A stretch of DNA of 57,500 nucleotides, taken from Mesostigma viride. Its lineage: Eukaryota; Streptophyta; Mesostigmatophyceae; Mesostigmatales; Mesostigmataceae. Within the stretch, counting starts at the first letter, position 1. Every line of letters starts with the position of its first letter. Location: contig RPFO01000065.1 in NCBI GenBank assembly GCA_009746045.1, forward strand, positions 2,347,984-2,405,483. Reading direction: 5' to 3'. The notes under the pieces were generated by a model, which was given only the letters and a program-made list of their open reading frames with translations, did no database searches and was not told the origin of the DNA. The translations under genes were made by a program, and so were the position numbers. Positions 1 through 11,158 of this stretch are shown here, in pieces.

Positions 1-1127
1 TGATGACACAATATTCCCAAGGTATTATACAACATGATACGGTATTCCCCAGGTATTATACAACAAGAATGGATCCACGGTGTGCCATTGTGTGGTCGAA
101 CACTATCTCATACGTGTGGTGTTGTCAATTCCGTGGCAGCGACCCTTAACGGCATCAATGTGCGACGTTACCTGCGGGGCTTGGAACCCAGGCATCTCTG
201 AACAATTTTTTACTAGATAATAAACATGCACCAGCAAGAAGTTGGGCAGGCCAGTGAATACCAGCTATGGCTGCATAGACAGTATGAGAAGAAGCAGCTT
301 AACTCGGAATGTGGCTGAATGGAAAAGGAGCGACCTCGAATGGAAAAGGAGCGACCTCGATCCGACCAGTCGTTAAGAAGTTATGACGACAGCAATGTCG
401 GCAGGCCACAGTGTCATTAAGTTAGTCGTTTCCTATAGAACCTTCTAGAAGATATATTGCGACAGCCATGCTGAGTCAGAGAGTCTAGAGCCTTCTATAT
501 TGCGTCAATATATACCTGCTGAGTCAGATTGCGCTTTGCGCTATCAATCATGATATTTCTATGCAATATAAACGCGCGATGGCCTCTGGGCCACAGCCAT
601 CTTTACTAACGCAAACACTCACCTGTTTCACCTCAACGCAAGAGGCACTTTCCAAAAGTGCGCTGAGCATGCACCGGCCCCCCAACAATTGGCTCGATTC
701 CTCGAAACAAGCGGCTGGAGCACAGAAGCGCCATCACCGGAACCAGCTACAAAAAATTGCCCGCTATGAAGCCTCAGCCTGCAACCCCACGTTTCTTCAT
801 CCAATACCCATTCCAGCGTCGAATATTAAGTGTAAAGCATGCAATGTTAGCCGCCACGTATTGCTGGCTTAGCTGCACCCATGAATCGGCCGCGGATGCC
901 ACCTATTTCCCCCTCGCGGGGGCGTGGAAACGGCAAAGGCATAGAGTTACTATCCCGCAGCCCTACCGCGAGGGAGATTTTTTTAAAAACTCAATGATAT
1001 GCTAAAAATTAGCTCGAGCATTGATTAGTAACTCGTTGATTCCCCGACAATAATTTGGCCAGCCATAGCTCGGTAGGATGTCTCGCAATTACTGCGGTCG
1101 TGCTGCGTGCATAGCACCTCAGGCAGC
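1..1127. other. Sequence without a recognisable gene
   Basis: I see no convincing coding region. There are only short local duplications: a GGTATTATACAAC motif twice within the first 65 bases, a 19-base unit (GGAAAAGGAGCGACCTCGA) twice in tandem at about 322-360, and a loosely repeated CCTTCTA...TATTGCG segment at about 440-510. The open frames near 561-1005 have no family resemblance. Confidence 0.5.
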
Positions 1128-1670
1128 CTTGTGTGGAATCGCCTGGCCATACCTTGTGTGGAATCGCCTGGCAGCGCATTCTAACCGTAGAGACTTGTTT
1201 AGAGTACCGGCGGGTGAAACTCTGGTGCCAGATACTCTGGGCCATACCACATATACCTTGTGTGGAATCGCCTGGCATCGCATTCTAACCGTAGATACTT
1301 GTTTCGAGTACCGGCGAGTGAAACTCCGGTGCCAGATACTCTGGGCCATACCTTGTGTGGAATCGCCTTGGCATCGCATTCTAACCTAGATAGTTGTTTC
1401 GAGTACCGGCGAGTGAAACTCCGGTGCCAGATACTCGGGGCCATACCTTGTGTGGAATCGCCTTGGCATCGCATTCTAACCGTAGATACTTGTTTCGAGT
1501 ACCGGCGAGTGAAACTCCGGTGCCAGATACTCGGGGCCATACCTTGTGTGGAATCGCCTTGGCATCGCATTCTAACCGTAGATACTTGTTTCGAGTACCG
1601 GCGAGTGAAACTCCGGTGCCAGATACTCGGGGCCATACCTTGTTTTAGAATTTGGAATCGCCTGGCATCG
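1128..1670 (+). repeat. Tandem repeat, 95-96 bp unit, about five copies
   Basis: The word CCTTGTGTGGAATCGCC recurs at 1128, 1152, 1256, 1351, 1446 and 1542, and a truncated copy follows at 1638. Spacing is 95-96 bases for the regular units. The first two units are irregular (24 and 104 bases). Each unit also carries GAGTACCGGCGAGTGAAACT. Because 95 is not a multiple of three, the unit stays open in several frames on both strands, which produces spurious ORFs of up to about 205 codons. Confidence 0.9.
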
Positions 1671-2553
1671 CCTTCCAAGATACGCCAGGTCCCGCTTGAA
1701 TTTTTGCCAGCGACCTCTGGGATTGTTGGCAGCGCAATGCCGAGAACTGACGATGGCGGATGACTATGTCGGATTTTAGTGGCTGGATGCATGAAAAATG
1801 TCGGGAGTTTCAACATAATGATAGGGGTTAACGATATAATTTATGTTATGCAGGAGATTCCTGTCGACAGTGGGCATTGGAAAAAAAAAGGATGATGCCA
1901 AGAAAGAGGACCTTTTGGGCGGAGCTAACTACCCGTGCCTCAAAAATTGCGGCAAGCAGGTGCATGGTTTCTGCACCGGAATGTTTCAAGAGCCGGATGC
2001 GGAAGAGGGAACGTGGGATGGACTTGCCTGGAGTGTGGTGGGCCAGGGCGCCGTTCAGAACCAAACGATGATACCATGGCGGTAGATAACAAGCCCAGCG
2101 GCCCGGTCCTGCCAACCGACAATCAAAGTTCTACCTTATTATACCATGGCCATAATGTGTGAAGCTAGTGTTTTCACGCTTGTTGCTTTCTGACGACAAT
2201 ACTGTGTGAAGTCATTATGTGTCCTGACATGACTTATTGCCCATGATGACTTAGAACTGTGGGAGAATCTCTCATGCATTATATGGACCATGCCACATAG
2301 AGCCGTAATCACGTCCATGTTCGTTTCACGGTTGGACAAGTTTGAGATTGAGAAAATTAATGTCCCCTACATTAGAATCATTGTTAGCCACACATAAGGA
2401 GACCAAATCAACTTATTTTCTTGAGTCGGCATCAAAAGTGTCCTAAATTTTGCAATTTGTCCTAATCCAGTGCAACACCTCATAGGAATATCGTTAGGTG
2501 ATCTCTCGGCTGAGTTTCCCATGCAAGCGTGTCCTACAATCTACATACTATCT
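1671..2553. other. Spacer without a recognisable gene
   Basis: Several short overlapping open frames lie at 1843-2160 on both strands, but none has a recognisable motif or a dominant frame. A 20-base word (ATAGGAATATCGTTAGGTGA, 2483-2502) occurs again at 10667-10686, on the far side of the Z retroposon and element 1. TACATACTATC is repeated just before the Z retroposon. Confidence 0.45.
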
Positions 2554-2762
2554 ACATACTATCTCGGGAGGGCCGGGGGGTGTTCCCCTCCCCCCCCCCC
2601 AACTGAAACACACACACAACAATAGATAGGTACCTCGGAGTCACCGGTATTGTAGTCGGCTAGCGACGCACCGGCTGTGACCGACCTGACTGACCACGAC
2701 CACAACCCACCAACCAGACCCACGCCCCCACCCTCCCACCCCCACTCACACGTCCAGGTACA

Positions 2763-3151
2763 AGTTAGTCTAAGTCTCCCGCTTGTAGCCTAAGTGGACA
2801 CGTGCCAGCACCGCCGGCGCCCAATTGGGTACTGGGACGGTGCTGGACTAGAGCAGTCCTGGCATGGACACGTGGCTAGACTCAGTATGTGATGAGCCGG
2901 TACCTCAGTACCGGGACTGTAGTTGTCATGTTAGGACTGACTAGATCAGGTTGTAACTGATAGGCTAGTCCGTCCAGGATCAGTAAGTTTTAGGCTTAAC
3001 TTACGCAAAGTCTGGTCAGCCGCAATTGACGGCTGACCAGCGGTATATGTGCCATTCTATCCTAATGCCAAGGTGTCTCGTCGTCTCCACACTGGCCATT
3101 TGGCATCGTTTGCGTGCACTGAGTTTCCCAAGCTCTCAGCCTGCACTAACT
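2763..3151 (+). repeat. 5' LTR of element 1 (389 bp)
   Basis: This is a direct repeat of 9880-10266. It begins AGTTAGTCTAAG and ends GCCTGCACTAACT. It should contain the promoter and polyadenylation signals of the element, but I cannot point to a definite TATA box. Confidence 0.95.
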
Positions 3152-3250
3152 TGCATTAAAAAGCACTCCGTGAGGTGTGCATTTTGACGACGAGCGTTCA
3201 AAGCGTTCATTTCTCAAAACCCGGTTTTTCTACACCCATTTTTCGGTAAA
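3152..3250 (+). other. Leader of element 1 without a canonical primer site
   Basis: Directly after the 5' LTR the sequence reads TGCATTAAAAAGCACTCCG. It does not match the TGGTATCAGAGC-type site complementary to initiator tRNA-Met that is usual in copia elements. The leader is about 100 bases long before the first Gag ATG at 3251. Confidence 0.55.
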
Positions 3251-5830
3251 ATGTCTTCTAACCCAAACAACAACAAGGGTAAGGCTCCGATGAGGGCCAG
3301 GAGCAGGTCTAGCTCGCCGACGTCCTCGTCTAAGTCGTCTTCGGGGACGTCCGACTCTGAGCTCGCTGCTCAGAAGGAGATCGAGCGGGCGGCTCGTAGC
3401 TTCAATCAGTCCATGGAGGCTGATCCTTCGACGTCGGGGACGTCTTCCTCGGGCCATTGGTCTGAGGGCTCCTACAGCAGCGTTGTGCTGCGCGTGCCCC
3501 TGTATCCGCAGGGGAGGGGATCCACGCCTGTGGTCAACAGGCCGAGGGGTCCTCCTTACGCCCCGACAGCTGCAGCGGCGGGGGCGGGACCTTCGGCACC
3601 TCCTGCAGAGGAGGAGTCCATGGAGCTGTATGGGCTTCAGCCTGGTTCCTCAGCCGAGGAGCAGGACGACGCTCATTCGCGGCAGGTGGCCGCGGATGAA
3701 GGCCTAGCTCGGGCGATGGCTGAGCGCGAGGAGCGGGAGCTTCGGCGCGCGGACACGCACGCTCGTGCACGCGCCCAGCAGCGGGCGGATGCAGAGAACG
3801 TGCGTCGGGCGTTGTTTCGCAGTGATGTGGCTTCTGGCGAGGAGCAGTTTGAGGTGATGCGTCGGGGGGACCTTGCCTGTTTTAAAAGCCTGCGTTGGTC
3901 TCGTGAGCCGACGGTACACCTAGGTGTACATCAGGAGTCGGAGTACTCTTTGACAGGTCCGTCGGGGGCATCTGCTGAGGACGAGATCCTCATGACCCCG
4001 GCAATGGTGGCGCGGGAGCGGGAGGCGCAGAAGCGCATGGCGACATTCACAGCCGACAAGCTCCGTCGGCAGGCGCGGAGGGCCGCGGCAGAGGCGAAGA
4101 AGGAGCGCGAGCAGGCGGAGCGGAGAGGCAGGTTGCGCTGGCGGAGCGCATCAAGCTCAAGATGTCGATCACCCAGGTGCGCCGGGACCGGATGGTCCGC
4201 GAACTCAGGGTATGGAAAAAGGCGCAGGCGATGAAGCTGCAGCGTCTCGCCGAGATGGAGGCGCCTGGCAGGCAGGAGGCGCAGGAGCGTTACAGACGCT
4301 CGCTGGCACGGTGGGAAGCCAATGTGGGCAGGATGGAGGAGCGCATCCTGAAGCAGCGACGACGCATGATCAAGCATGCACGTAAGACAGCGGTGAGGGG
4401 ACCGCTTGGTGAAGCGGTGAGAGCCGAGTTTGGCCTTGGGCCGGATGAGGATGTTTCTGCAAGCCAAATGTTTTATTATTTGTCGCAGCCCAAGAAGACC
4501 ATCACCAACCGGGATGGCACTGCTGCACGCACGCGTGTTTACCGCCAGCCCGGGGAAGCTGGACCGTCTAACCTGTCCAACAGGGAGGACCTCATTGATC
4601 AGCTTCAGCTGGCGCAAGCCATGCTGGAAGCAGATACCCGCTGTCTCCAGGCGAGCAGGCGACGTTGGCCGACACGGTGGCCAGGCTGGTGGCATCGCTG
4701 AAGCCGGCCAAGCGAAGGGCGCAGGCAGAGGCATGCGCCCCAGCCAAAGCGAGGAGGGACGAGGGGGAGGATGGCGGGAGAGGGGGGGCAACCAGGGCGG
4801 GGTAGGACACGGCACCCAGGAGTCTGCACCAACACGGCACGAGGGCGGGGAGCGGCAGCAGCAGCAGCAGCAGCAGCAACAGCAACAGCAGCAGCAGCAG
4901 CAGCCACTGCAGGAACGACCACAACCTCCAACATGGCCTTGTGTAGGCCCAGGTTTGATCCAAAAAAGAAAGAGGACAAGCTAGTGTTTCCGGGTTTGCC
5001 AGAGGGCCATACCCAGGACGAAGCTAGGGAGTGGTTGTTTAAGTTGTCACATGCATATGCTAGTGATAATGTCCGTGATTGGTTTGCCTCTCTACGTGCG
5101 TCCACACCCATCCATCAATCTGCCAAGCCTATCCAGCAGTTGGTACAATTGTACCAAAAGCGTGCCAGCAGCGGGGTAGACGTGGCAGAAAATGTGTTGT
5201 GGGCGCAGTTCATGGTTGATCTTAGGGCACTTGTTACCACGGGGGAGCACTTAGAAGTGCTTAAGGGCTTCCAGTGGATAGAGGCCTATAAGGTCAATAA
5301 GCGTGACTATGTGAGTGACAACAAAAAGTATGTCATGTACATAGAGGGGATGAGGAGCTGAAGAAGCTCAATGCCAAGTACCTAGTACACCTATGGCTAC
5401 AAAAGGCAGAACTGGACCCTACCACCCTGTCAGTCATCCTGGCAGGTCTGAAGGATAAGTGGGAGGACTTCAGGAAGGCAATGGCCTATGTGCAGCAATG
5501 CCTAGAGCCGTTTGCTGCTGCAGCCAAGGATGTAAAGGTGAAGCAGGTAAAGGGGGAGGAAGCCTCAGGTACGGGGCTCTCCAAGAAGCAGATGCAGTCG
5601 CTGGTGGCCCAGGTAAAGGCGGTAATGGGGGGGATAAAAACAAAAACAACAAAAGTGGGGGAGGTGGAAACAAGGGGGGGGAAGAACAATAACAAAAAAA
5701 CAGAAAACAAAGTGGGGGAGCTAGCAAGCCAGGGGGTGCTAAGCCAGCAGGGGGGGACAAGAGGTTGCCTCATGACCCCACCAAACATTGCACTAGGTGC
5801 CTTTGTAAGGGGCACCTAAAAGATGATTGC
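3251..5830 (+). pseudogene. gag: Gag polyprotein of element 1 (frameshifted)
   Basis: The coding signal passes through several frames. The first open piece, 3251-4234 (327 codons), is rich in Ser, Ala, Arg and Glu and probably coiled coil. The next, 4162-4701, is strongly basic and helical. A third, 4771-5361, resembles a retrotransposon capsid domain, and 5355-5819 continues it in another frame. A CX2CX4HX4C zinc knuckle (CTRC...H...DDC) sits at about 5789-5830. The capsid and knuckle parts align by eye with those of element 2 (24351-25150 and 22636-23010). Gag would package element RNA in cytoplasmic particles. At least three frameshifts are needed to read it through, so this copy is probably inactive, unless they are sequencing errors. 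Confidence 0.75.
4854..4904 (+). repeat. (CAG)n / (CAA)n microsatellite inside Gag
   Basis: A run of CAG triplets with a few CAA interruptions could read as poly-Gln, poly-Ala or poly-Ser depending on frame. It falls where the Gag frame is broken, so slippage here may be one cause of the frameshifts. Confidence 0.9.
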
Positions 5831-7434
5831 TGGAAGGCAAACCCGACTATGGTTCTGACGTTGATGTTTGTCCTGGATGCTGGAAAACACGTCACCCCAT
5901 TGCAGCAGGAGCGCGCTGCACGGCTCCCAGGCACAACAAGAACACGCCAGGGCGCTACAACCGCGCGGGGGCGGCAGACCAGGGAGACTCCTGTAAGCTA
6001 CCCTCACCATTTTTCACAAATGGTTTCCTGTTACCTTCTGTCTGCCAAGTGTTGCCTGAGTGTGATGATGTGGATTGGGAAGTGGCATATGACATGACAC
6101 TGTCACACATGATGCGTGACCCCACCATAGCTTCCCTTAGTGCAGCAGCAGAAAAGGTAATCACGTATGGTGCTCTAGCAGAGCAACTGCACAAGGTTAT
6201 GGGCCATGAGGCTGTGGCTGAAAGGCTAGCCAATAAAATACAAGGCCATGATCTGGAACAGATGTGCAGGCACGTACGTAAGCACTGTGAGCAATGTCAG
6301 CTATATGCTCCTAAGCCCAGAAAATGGCATGTGGCCACACCACCACTGGCTAGAGGCAAACTGGTTGGGGATGTTATACACGTGGTGAAGGACACGGTAT
6401 ACTACCTAGTCATAAAGGATGCCTGGTCAAGGTTTGTGGTAGTGGAGCCCCTGCCTGGGATGGATAAAGAGCAGCTGCACAGAGCTTTACAGATAGCCTT
6501 GGCACGTTTTCACCCCATTGAAAAAGTAATGCTGGATCAGCAGTTTCTCTGCATCCAGGACAGGAATGACCTGCCCAAGATAGAAGTGTCTGGGGCTCAA
6601 GATCATGAACGTCAGGGGTTGGTAGAACGTACCATGAGAGCCATCAGGGATGTGATAAGAAAAATGCCATCCAGGTTGGCTGACTCTGGTAGCTATGCTG
6701 ACAGGGCATCTTGGGCAGCAGGGGTGACTACCCAGCTAAACGCCAAACCAATAATGTCCTCACCTTTTGGGGAAATCACCCCAACTGGCCTTCAGTCAGG
6801 CAGCTATGCTTCAGAGGTACACACTCACTACAACACACAAAGGCAGCACTTAGCCAAGTTGCTGGCAAAGAAAGACAAAAATAATGCCAGGCCTGTGTTT
6901 GAAGTGGGGGACCATGTGTTGTTTTTCAGAGAGGGTGACAGAGGAAGAGCACACTCTGCCAGATGGCACGGTCCAGCTGTAGTCACCAAAATTCATGAAG
7001 AAGGGACTGCAGTCACTATACAACATGACAGAGAGCGTGTGGTCAGCAAGCATAGACTCAAGCTTTATTACCCACCACTGGCAGACGTGTCAGGGGTAGA
7101 ATTCTTGGACATGGATTCAGAGCAGGAGTCTGGTGGATTGATCTCACCCAATGAATTGGCTAAGGACGTCATTGATGCAAGCACTAGTACCACAGTAGAA
7201 GCTCCTGTGTTCCTCAGTAGTGCAGCCCCACTACAACCCAATAGTCCACCTGGGCAGGAGGACGGTGCACAGGGTGAGCAGCAGGTAGCACCTCCCTCAC
7301 ACCTGGAGGAGTCACAAAAAGAGCAGATCCTGTCGTTCCCAGGAAGTCATTTGCTGAGATTCTTAAGGCCTTGCACAAGGCACACAACACTAAAGCAGTT
7401 GTGGCAACAGGTACAGCACAGGTCAATGCTGTAG
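5827..7434 (+). CDS. Integrase of element 1
   Basis: This open frame of about 535 codons encodes the enzyme that inserts element cDNA into host DNA. It has an HHCC-type zinc-binding part (HKVMGH followed by CRHVRKHCEQC), then the catalytic core with GDVIHV, MLDQQF and GLVERT supplying the presumed D, D and E. The C-terminal part (about 6890-7080, VGDHVLFF...ARWHGPAVV) looks like a retroviral-type DNA-binding domain. Only 29 residues separate the second D from the E, against the usual 35. The frame ends inside the start of the protease/RT frame, with a shift near 7330. The 5' start is uncertain because the Gag knuckle lies in another frame just upstream. Confidence 0.85.
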   Translation: MLEGKPDYGSDVDVCPGCWKTRHPIAAGARCTAPRHNKNTPGRYNRAGAADQGDSCKLPSPFFTNGFLLPSVCQVLPECDDVDWEVAYDMTLSHMMRDPTIASLSAAAEKVITYGALAEQLHKVMGHEAVAERLANKIQGHDLEQMCRHVRKHCEQCQLYAPKPRKWHVATPPLARGKLVGDVIHVVKDTVYYLVIKDAWSRFVVVEPLPGMDKEQLHRALQIALARFHPIEKVMLDQQFLCIQDRNDLPKIEVSGAQDHERQGLVERTMRAIRDVIRKMPSRLADSGSYADRASWAAGVTTQLNAKPIMSSPFGEITPTGLQSGSYASEVHTHYNTQRQHLAKLLAKKDKNNARPVFEVGDHVLFFREGDRGRAHSARWHGPAVVTKIHEEGTAVTIQHDRERVVSKHRLKLYYPPLADVSGVEFLDMDSEQESGGLISPNELAKDVIDASTSTTVEAPVFLSSAAPLQPNSPPGQEDGAQGEQQVAPPSHLEESQKEQILSFPGSHLLRFLRPCTRHTTLKQLWQQVQHRSML

Positions 7435-8567
7435 GGGATGCAGGTCAAGATCCTAGTATTTTGGCTGTAGACACCCAAGCACAGGTGAGTATCATCAGTG
7501 CAGCAGCTGTATCTGGTCTGAAAATGAAGGCCTCACCATGGGCTAGAGTGTCAGATTTTTCAGGCAAAACCAAAATGCAGGTCAAAGGTCAGGTGAGCAT
7601 TCAAATCTTGGGTATGCCCACTCCATTTCAGGTGGTTGAGGGTTACTCAGGGAATGCCCTGTTAGGGGAACCTTTTGTATCTTACCCTGGTGTTGTCATC
7701 TCAGCTGGGAGGTTGAGTGTGGCAGGGGTAGGACAGGTGCCTCTAGATCATTTTAAAATCCCTTTGAGCCAGATTAGCACTGGGTTGGATGCTGCCATCA
7801 ATGCAGTTAAGCCCAAGTACCTCCCAGGTCAGGAACCGTGTGTGGAGGACCTCATACACTCTCAAAAGCTACACCCTTCAGCGTTTGGGCTTGGTAGATG
7901 GGATGTTGCATCCATGTCTCCCCTGTCCTATGATGATATTGTACGGGACTGCCAGACGCAGATTGGGTTTCTTAAGTGGCTGGAGGCTTTTACCAAAGCC
8001 AGGGAGGAGTGGGTTGTTCCAGATGCACGTAGTCCCACACACACACCACCTGTGACTCCTCTTGATGCTATGCCAGCTGGAGCCAAGAAGCTAAGGTTAA
8101 AGTTTGTGTGCAAGCATAAACCTCAGGCTGATGGGGGACCACCCATTTTCCATGCTAGGCCATGTGTCACTGAGTTCAGGGGCTCTACAGAGCTGACAGA
8201 GGCTGAGCTTTATACTCCTGGTATTCAGCAAACGTCTCTCAAGGTGTTGCTTTCCTTGTTTTTGCATCAGCTTAATACAGGGAAGGATTATGTGTGTAAA
8301 GCCACAGATATCAAAAGAGCCTTTCTAAAGGGGGACCCTGCCATAGCACAGCAGGTCTGGAGAGGTCAGGTATACGTGGTGAATACTCCTAAGGTGTGGC
8401 ACAGGGATATTGTTCAACCCTTGTTGAGGCCAAACCTGGGGGTTGAAGGGTTGCAGTCAGCTCCAAAAATTTTTAGGCTGTCTGCACAGGAGGTATTCAT
8501 GAAGCTAGGGGCCACCTATGATGACATTGACCCTTGCTGTTTGTCATCCCACACCCTGATGGAATGA
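7330..8567 (+). CDS. Protease and N-terminal reverse transcriptase of element 1
   Basis: The reading frame opens upstream of 7371 and overlaps the end of the integrase frame. A retropepsin-like domain comes first: AVDTQAQVSII from about 7461, then ALLGEPFV, the usual ILG-type partner motif. Reverse transcriptase follows with the copia-type DIKRAFLKGD motif at about 8308-8340. The Gly of the protease DTG motif is replaced by Gln. A protease located after the integrase is unlike copia elements, where it precedes integrase. The frame stops at 8567 and the RT continues one base out of frame from about 8534, so this copy is broken within the RT. Confidence 0.85.
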
Positions 8568-9496
8568 TGATGTTTGTCTGGCATGGGGATGATCAGTTAA
8601 TCTCAGGTCCTAGAGCTGCAGTGGATGCTTTCATAGCTCAGGTGTCTGCCAGTTTTGAGATTGGCAAGCAGCTAGAGCTGGGCAAGGAGCCAGTCAAGTT
8701 CTGTGGCATGATGCTTGAGTTGCTGCAGCAGCAGGGCAGCTGGGTTTGTTCCATGCAGGCCTCTGCTGAATACATTAAGTCTTGTCTGGATGTCCTGCCT
8801 GTTCACATCACCCCTGACATGTGCCCTACCATTAGAGGCAAGCTTGGTTGGCTATGTGCTACATGTGCACCCCACCTGGCTTTTGTGAGCAGGGTAGATG
8901 ATGAGGTACTACAGGAGGTAGGAGCACGGGCAATCAAGCAGTTGTTGCATGATGGTCCACCTTTGATGCTTCACTCACTGGACCTGTTTACTCCCATTCA
9001 CATCACGTGCATGATGGATAGTTCAATGGAGTCCAGGGTAGTTACCAAGGTTCAAGCCAGAGAGGCTGGATTGTTTTTCCTGCATAACCAAGGTGGGAAG
9101 AAGTCACTAGTCTCCTGGTTCAGTAGATTGCACAAGAGGAAAGCTGTGAGTAGCAATGTAGCTGAATGCAGGGCTGTGGTATCTTCTGTCTTGCATGCAA
9201 GGTATCTCAATCACTTGCTGGTCTGGCTTCAACACCAGGCTGGTAGCTCTGCAGGAGTGAAAGCACATTTGCTGACTGACTCTCAATCTATCATCTCTTT
9301 CCTTGCCAATCCTTTGGCTGTACACTCGGACCTGGATTGGATTGTGCTAAAACAGGAATGCAAGTACCTGGAGTCTAAAGCCCACGTCAGGGACAAAGAC
9401 AATGCTGCAGATGCACTGACCAAGGTGCCACAAGCAGCAGGACCACAATACCAGGTCTTGTATGGGTTGATGAACCCTGGTTACAGTCTGAAGTGA
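8534..9496 (+). CDS. C-terminal reverse transcriptase and RNase H of element 1
   Basis: This frame continues the RT palm. The active-site strand reads FVWHGDDQLI (HGDD at 8582-8593) where copia elements normally have YVDD or VDD. RNase H follows at about 9100-9460 with SWFSRL, SSNVAECRA, LLTDSQS and NAADALTK, matching the order of copia RNase H motifs. It ends with TGA shortly before the 3' untranslated region. The N-terminus is not a true start; it is the continuation after a one-base frameshift. Confidence 0.85.
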   Translation: MLFVIPHPDGMMMFVWHGDDQLISGPRAAVDAFIAQVSASFEIGKQLELGKEPVKFCGMMLELLQQQGSWVCSMQASAEYIKSCLDVLPVHITPDMCPTIRGKLGWLCATCAPHLAFVSRVDDEVLQEVGARAIKQLLHDGPPLMLHSLDLFTPIHITCMMDSSMESRVVTKVQAREAGLFFLHNQGGKKSLVSWFSRLHKRKAVSSNVAECRAVVSSVLHARYLNHLLVWLQHQAGSSAGVKAHLLTDSQSIISFLANPLAVHSDLDWIVLKQECKYLESKAHVRDKDNAADALTKVPQAAGPQYQVLYGLMNPGYSLK

Positions 9497-9879
9497 CTGG
9501 CACATTGTACATGTTAGCCCATGACCCCCTGCCTAATACTGCAGCTGAAAGGCTGCAGTGGCAGCTGGGTAGTTTTCTGACAGTGAGAAGCACTGGTCTA
9601 GAAAGTTGGGACATGATGAATGTGTTATTTATTGAATAAAATTTTGTGAGACACTTGTTTGGATGACCATGACATGCTGGGGCCTGGAGCACCCATCTCA
9701 CTCAGTTAAGAAACCATGCTTGAGACATGGGGCCTTTTTAATGCATCTCTTGTACATGTGTGAGGTGACCTTTGGGTCCTAGTAGGTTATCTGACAGTTT
9801 TTTAAGGCATTGGGAATGGCTGCGTCCATTTGATGGCTATGTGTGTTTCTGTTGAAACCCAAAGAAAACTTAAAGTGGG
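9497..9879 (+). other. 3' untranslated region and polypurine tract of element 1
   Basis: There is no coding signal. An AATAAA-like word occurs near 9635. The stretch AAAGAAAACTTAAAGTGGG directly before the 3' LTR is the probable plus-strand primer (polypurine tract). Confidence 0.7.
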
Positions 9880-10266
9880 AGTTAGTCTAAGTCTCCCGCC
9901 TGTAGCCTAAGTGGACACGTGCCAGCACCGCCGGCGCCCAATTGGGTACTGGGACGGTGCTGGACTAGAGCAGTCGTGGCATGGACACGTGGCTAGACTC
10001 AGTATGTGATGAGCCGGTACCTCAGTACCGGGACTGTAGTTGTCATGTTAGGACTGACTAGATCAGGTTGTAACTGATAGGCTAGTCCGTCCAGGATCAG
10101 TAAGTTAGGCTTAACTTACGCAAAGTCTGGTCAGCCGCAATTGACGGCTGACCAGCGGTATATGTGCCATTCTATCCTAATGCCAAGGTGTCTCGTCGTC
10201 TCCACACTGGCCATTTGGCATCGTTTGCGTGCACTGAGTTTCCCAAGCTCTCAGCCTGCACTAACT
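9880..10266 (+). repeat. 3' LTR of element 1 (387 bp)
   Basis: It is nearly identical to 2763-3151, with the same AGTTAG...CTAACT termini, and is followed by the target duplication GTACA. Confidence 0.95.
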
Positions 10267-10626
10267 GTACATACATCCTGCACTAAGCACTCGAGGAGAC
10301 TACTGCCGTTCCGCGTTGTGGTTCCCGGCCAGGCGAAGGTTGGGGGCCACGTCAATGTGCATCCGGGAAGTATCCATGCTGACTGCTGTATCTGGTATTG
10401 TGCTCTCCCCTTTATGCCACTCCATCGAGGCTACTTGGCGCGCGATCGATTGCTAGGATACATCTCGTTGTGAGCTCACGCGAAGGTATCCGATGATGCA
10501 ACCGTCCATGTCCCAGTGCCCCGATAGTACCACCGATACTAAATATATCCGGCCCTCGGCCACTATAGATTCTCTGCTGCCCCTGGGCGGTGTGGGACAC
10601 AACAACAACAACAACAACATACTATC

Positions 10627-11158
10627 GTATTTTTCCAGGTATTAAAATGGGTATTTTTATTAACCAATAGGAATATCGTTAGGTGAAGGGATACCACGTA
10701 CCGACCAGCTGGTTACCCAATGTGTGTAGTGTGATATAGGTGATATGTTTATTATTAGAAGGGAGCAGTATGTGACCAGGGAAGCCAGGTGACACGCGTA
10801 AGGTCACCATGAGGAATGCAAGTAAACACGTACCCCATTATACTATCGTATTGACTCGAGACGTCCTGTCCCCTGGGTACTAACTATCCCAATTAGAAGT
10901 AATTATGGATACGAATGGTGAGTGCTGTTTAATGCGCTTTGAACTCATTGCCATTTCTGGCTATACTCATGTATGACCATGCAGCGGCCCAGCGCACAAC
11001 CGCAGATCGATCACTCGTTTCAGTCATTTACGCCTTAAGATGTGTTCGAGGTTTTTGAGGGGTGGCAACCTTAGGCTTGAACCCAACTTAAGGCGTGAAT
11101 GACTCTGCTCAATTCCACTTATTTGAACTAAAGAAAATTTAACATAATATTCTGAACT
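10627..11158. other. Spacer with a small hairpin, no gene seen
   Basis: No coding signal is visible. At 11023-11103 an imperfect inverted repeat (GTCATTTACGCCTTAAG and CTTAAGGCGTGAATGAC) encloses about 47 bases and could be a very small MITE. A related single end lies near 46159. Confidence 0.5.

Larger units (their letters stand above)
2763..10266 (+). mobile_element. Element 1: LTR retrotransposon with Gag-IN-PR-RT-RH order
   Basis: This is a complete 7.5 kb element. It has LTRs at 2763-3151 and 9880-10266 and a 5-bp target duplication GTACA (2758-2762 and 10267-10271). The same target is uninterrupted in the second Z copy near 43490-43500, which gives a natural empty site. LTR termini are AGTTAG...CTAACT, not TG...CA. 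The internal part encodes Gag with a CCHC knuckle, then integrase, retropepsin, copia-type reverse transcriptase and RNase H. By eye the two LTRs differ by about two substitutions and one 2-bp indel, so insertion was recent. The coding region nevertheless has several frameshifts. Confidence 0.95.
2564..10616 (+). mobile_element. Z-family retroposon, copy 1, split by element 1
   Basis: The retroposon consists of 2564-2762 and 10267-10616, which together match the uninterrupted stretch at about 43330-43862. It ends in an (AAC)n tail and is flanked by a 10-bp duplication ACATACTATC (2554-2563 and 10617-10626). The 5' side has a G-run followed by a C-run. No ORF is recognisable, so it is either a 5'-truncated LINE or a SINE-like unit. 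Compared with copy 2 it lacks the C-rich 5' part, which fits 5' truncation during target-primed insertion. Confidence 0.8.

Noticed and set aside
1199-1816. A 205-codon minus-strand ORF with internal repeats
   Set aside because: It is created by the 95-96 bp tandem repeat, which is open in several frames on both strands.
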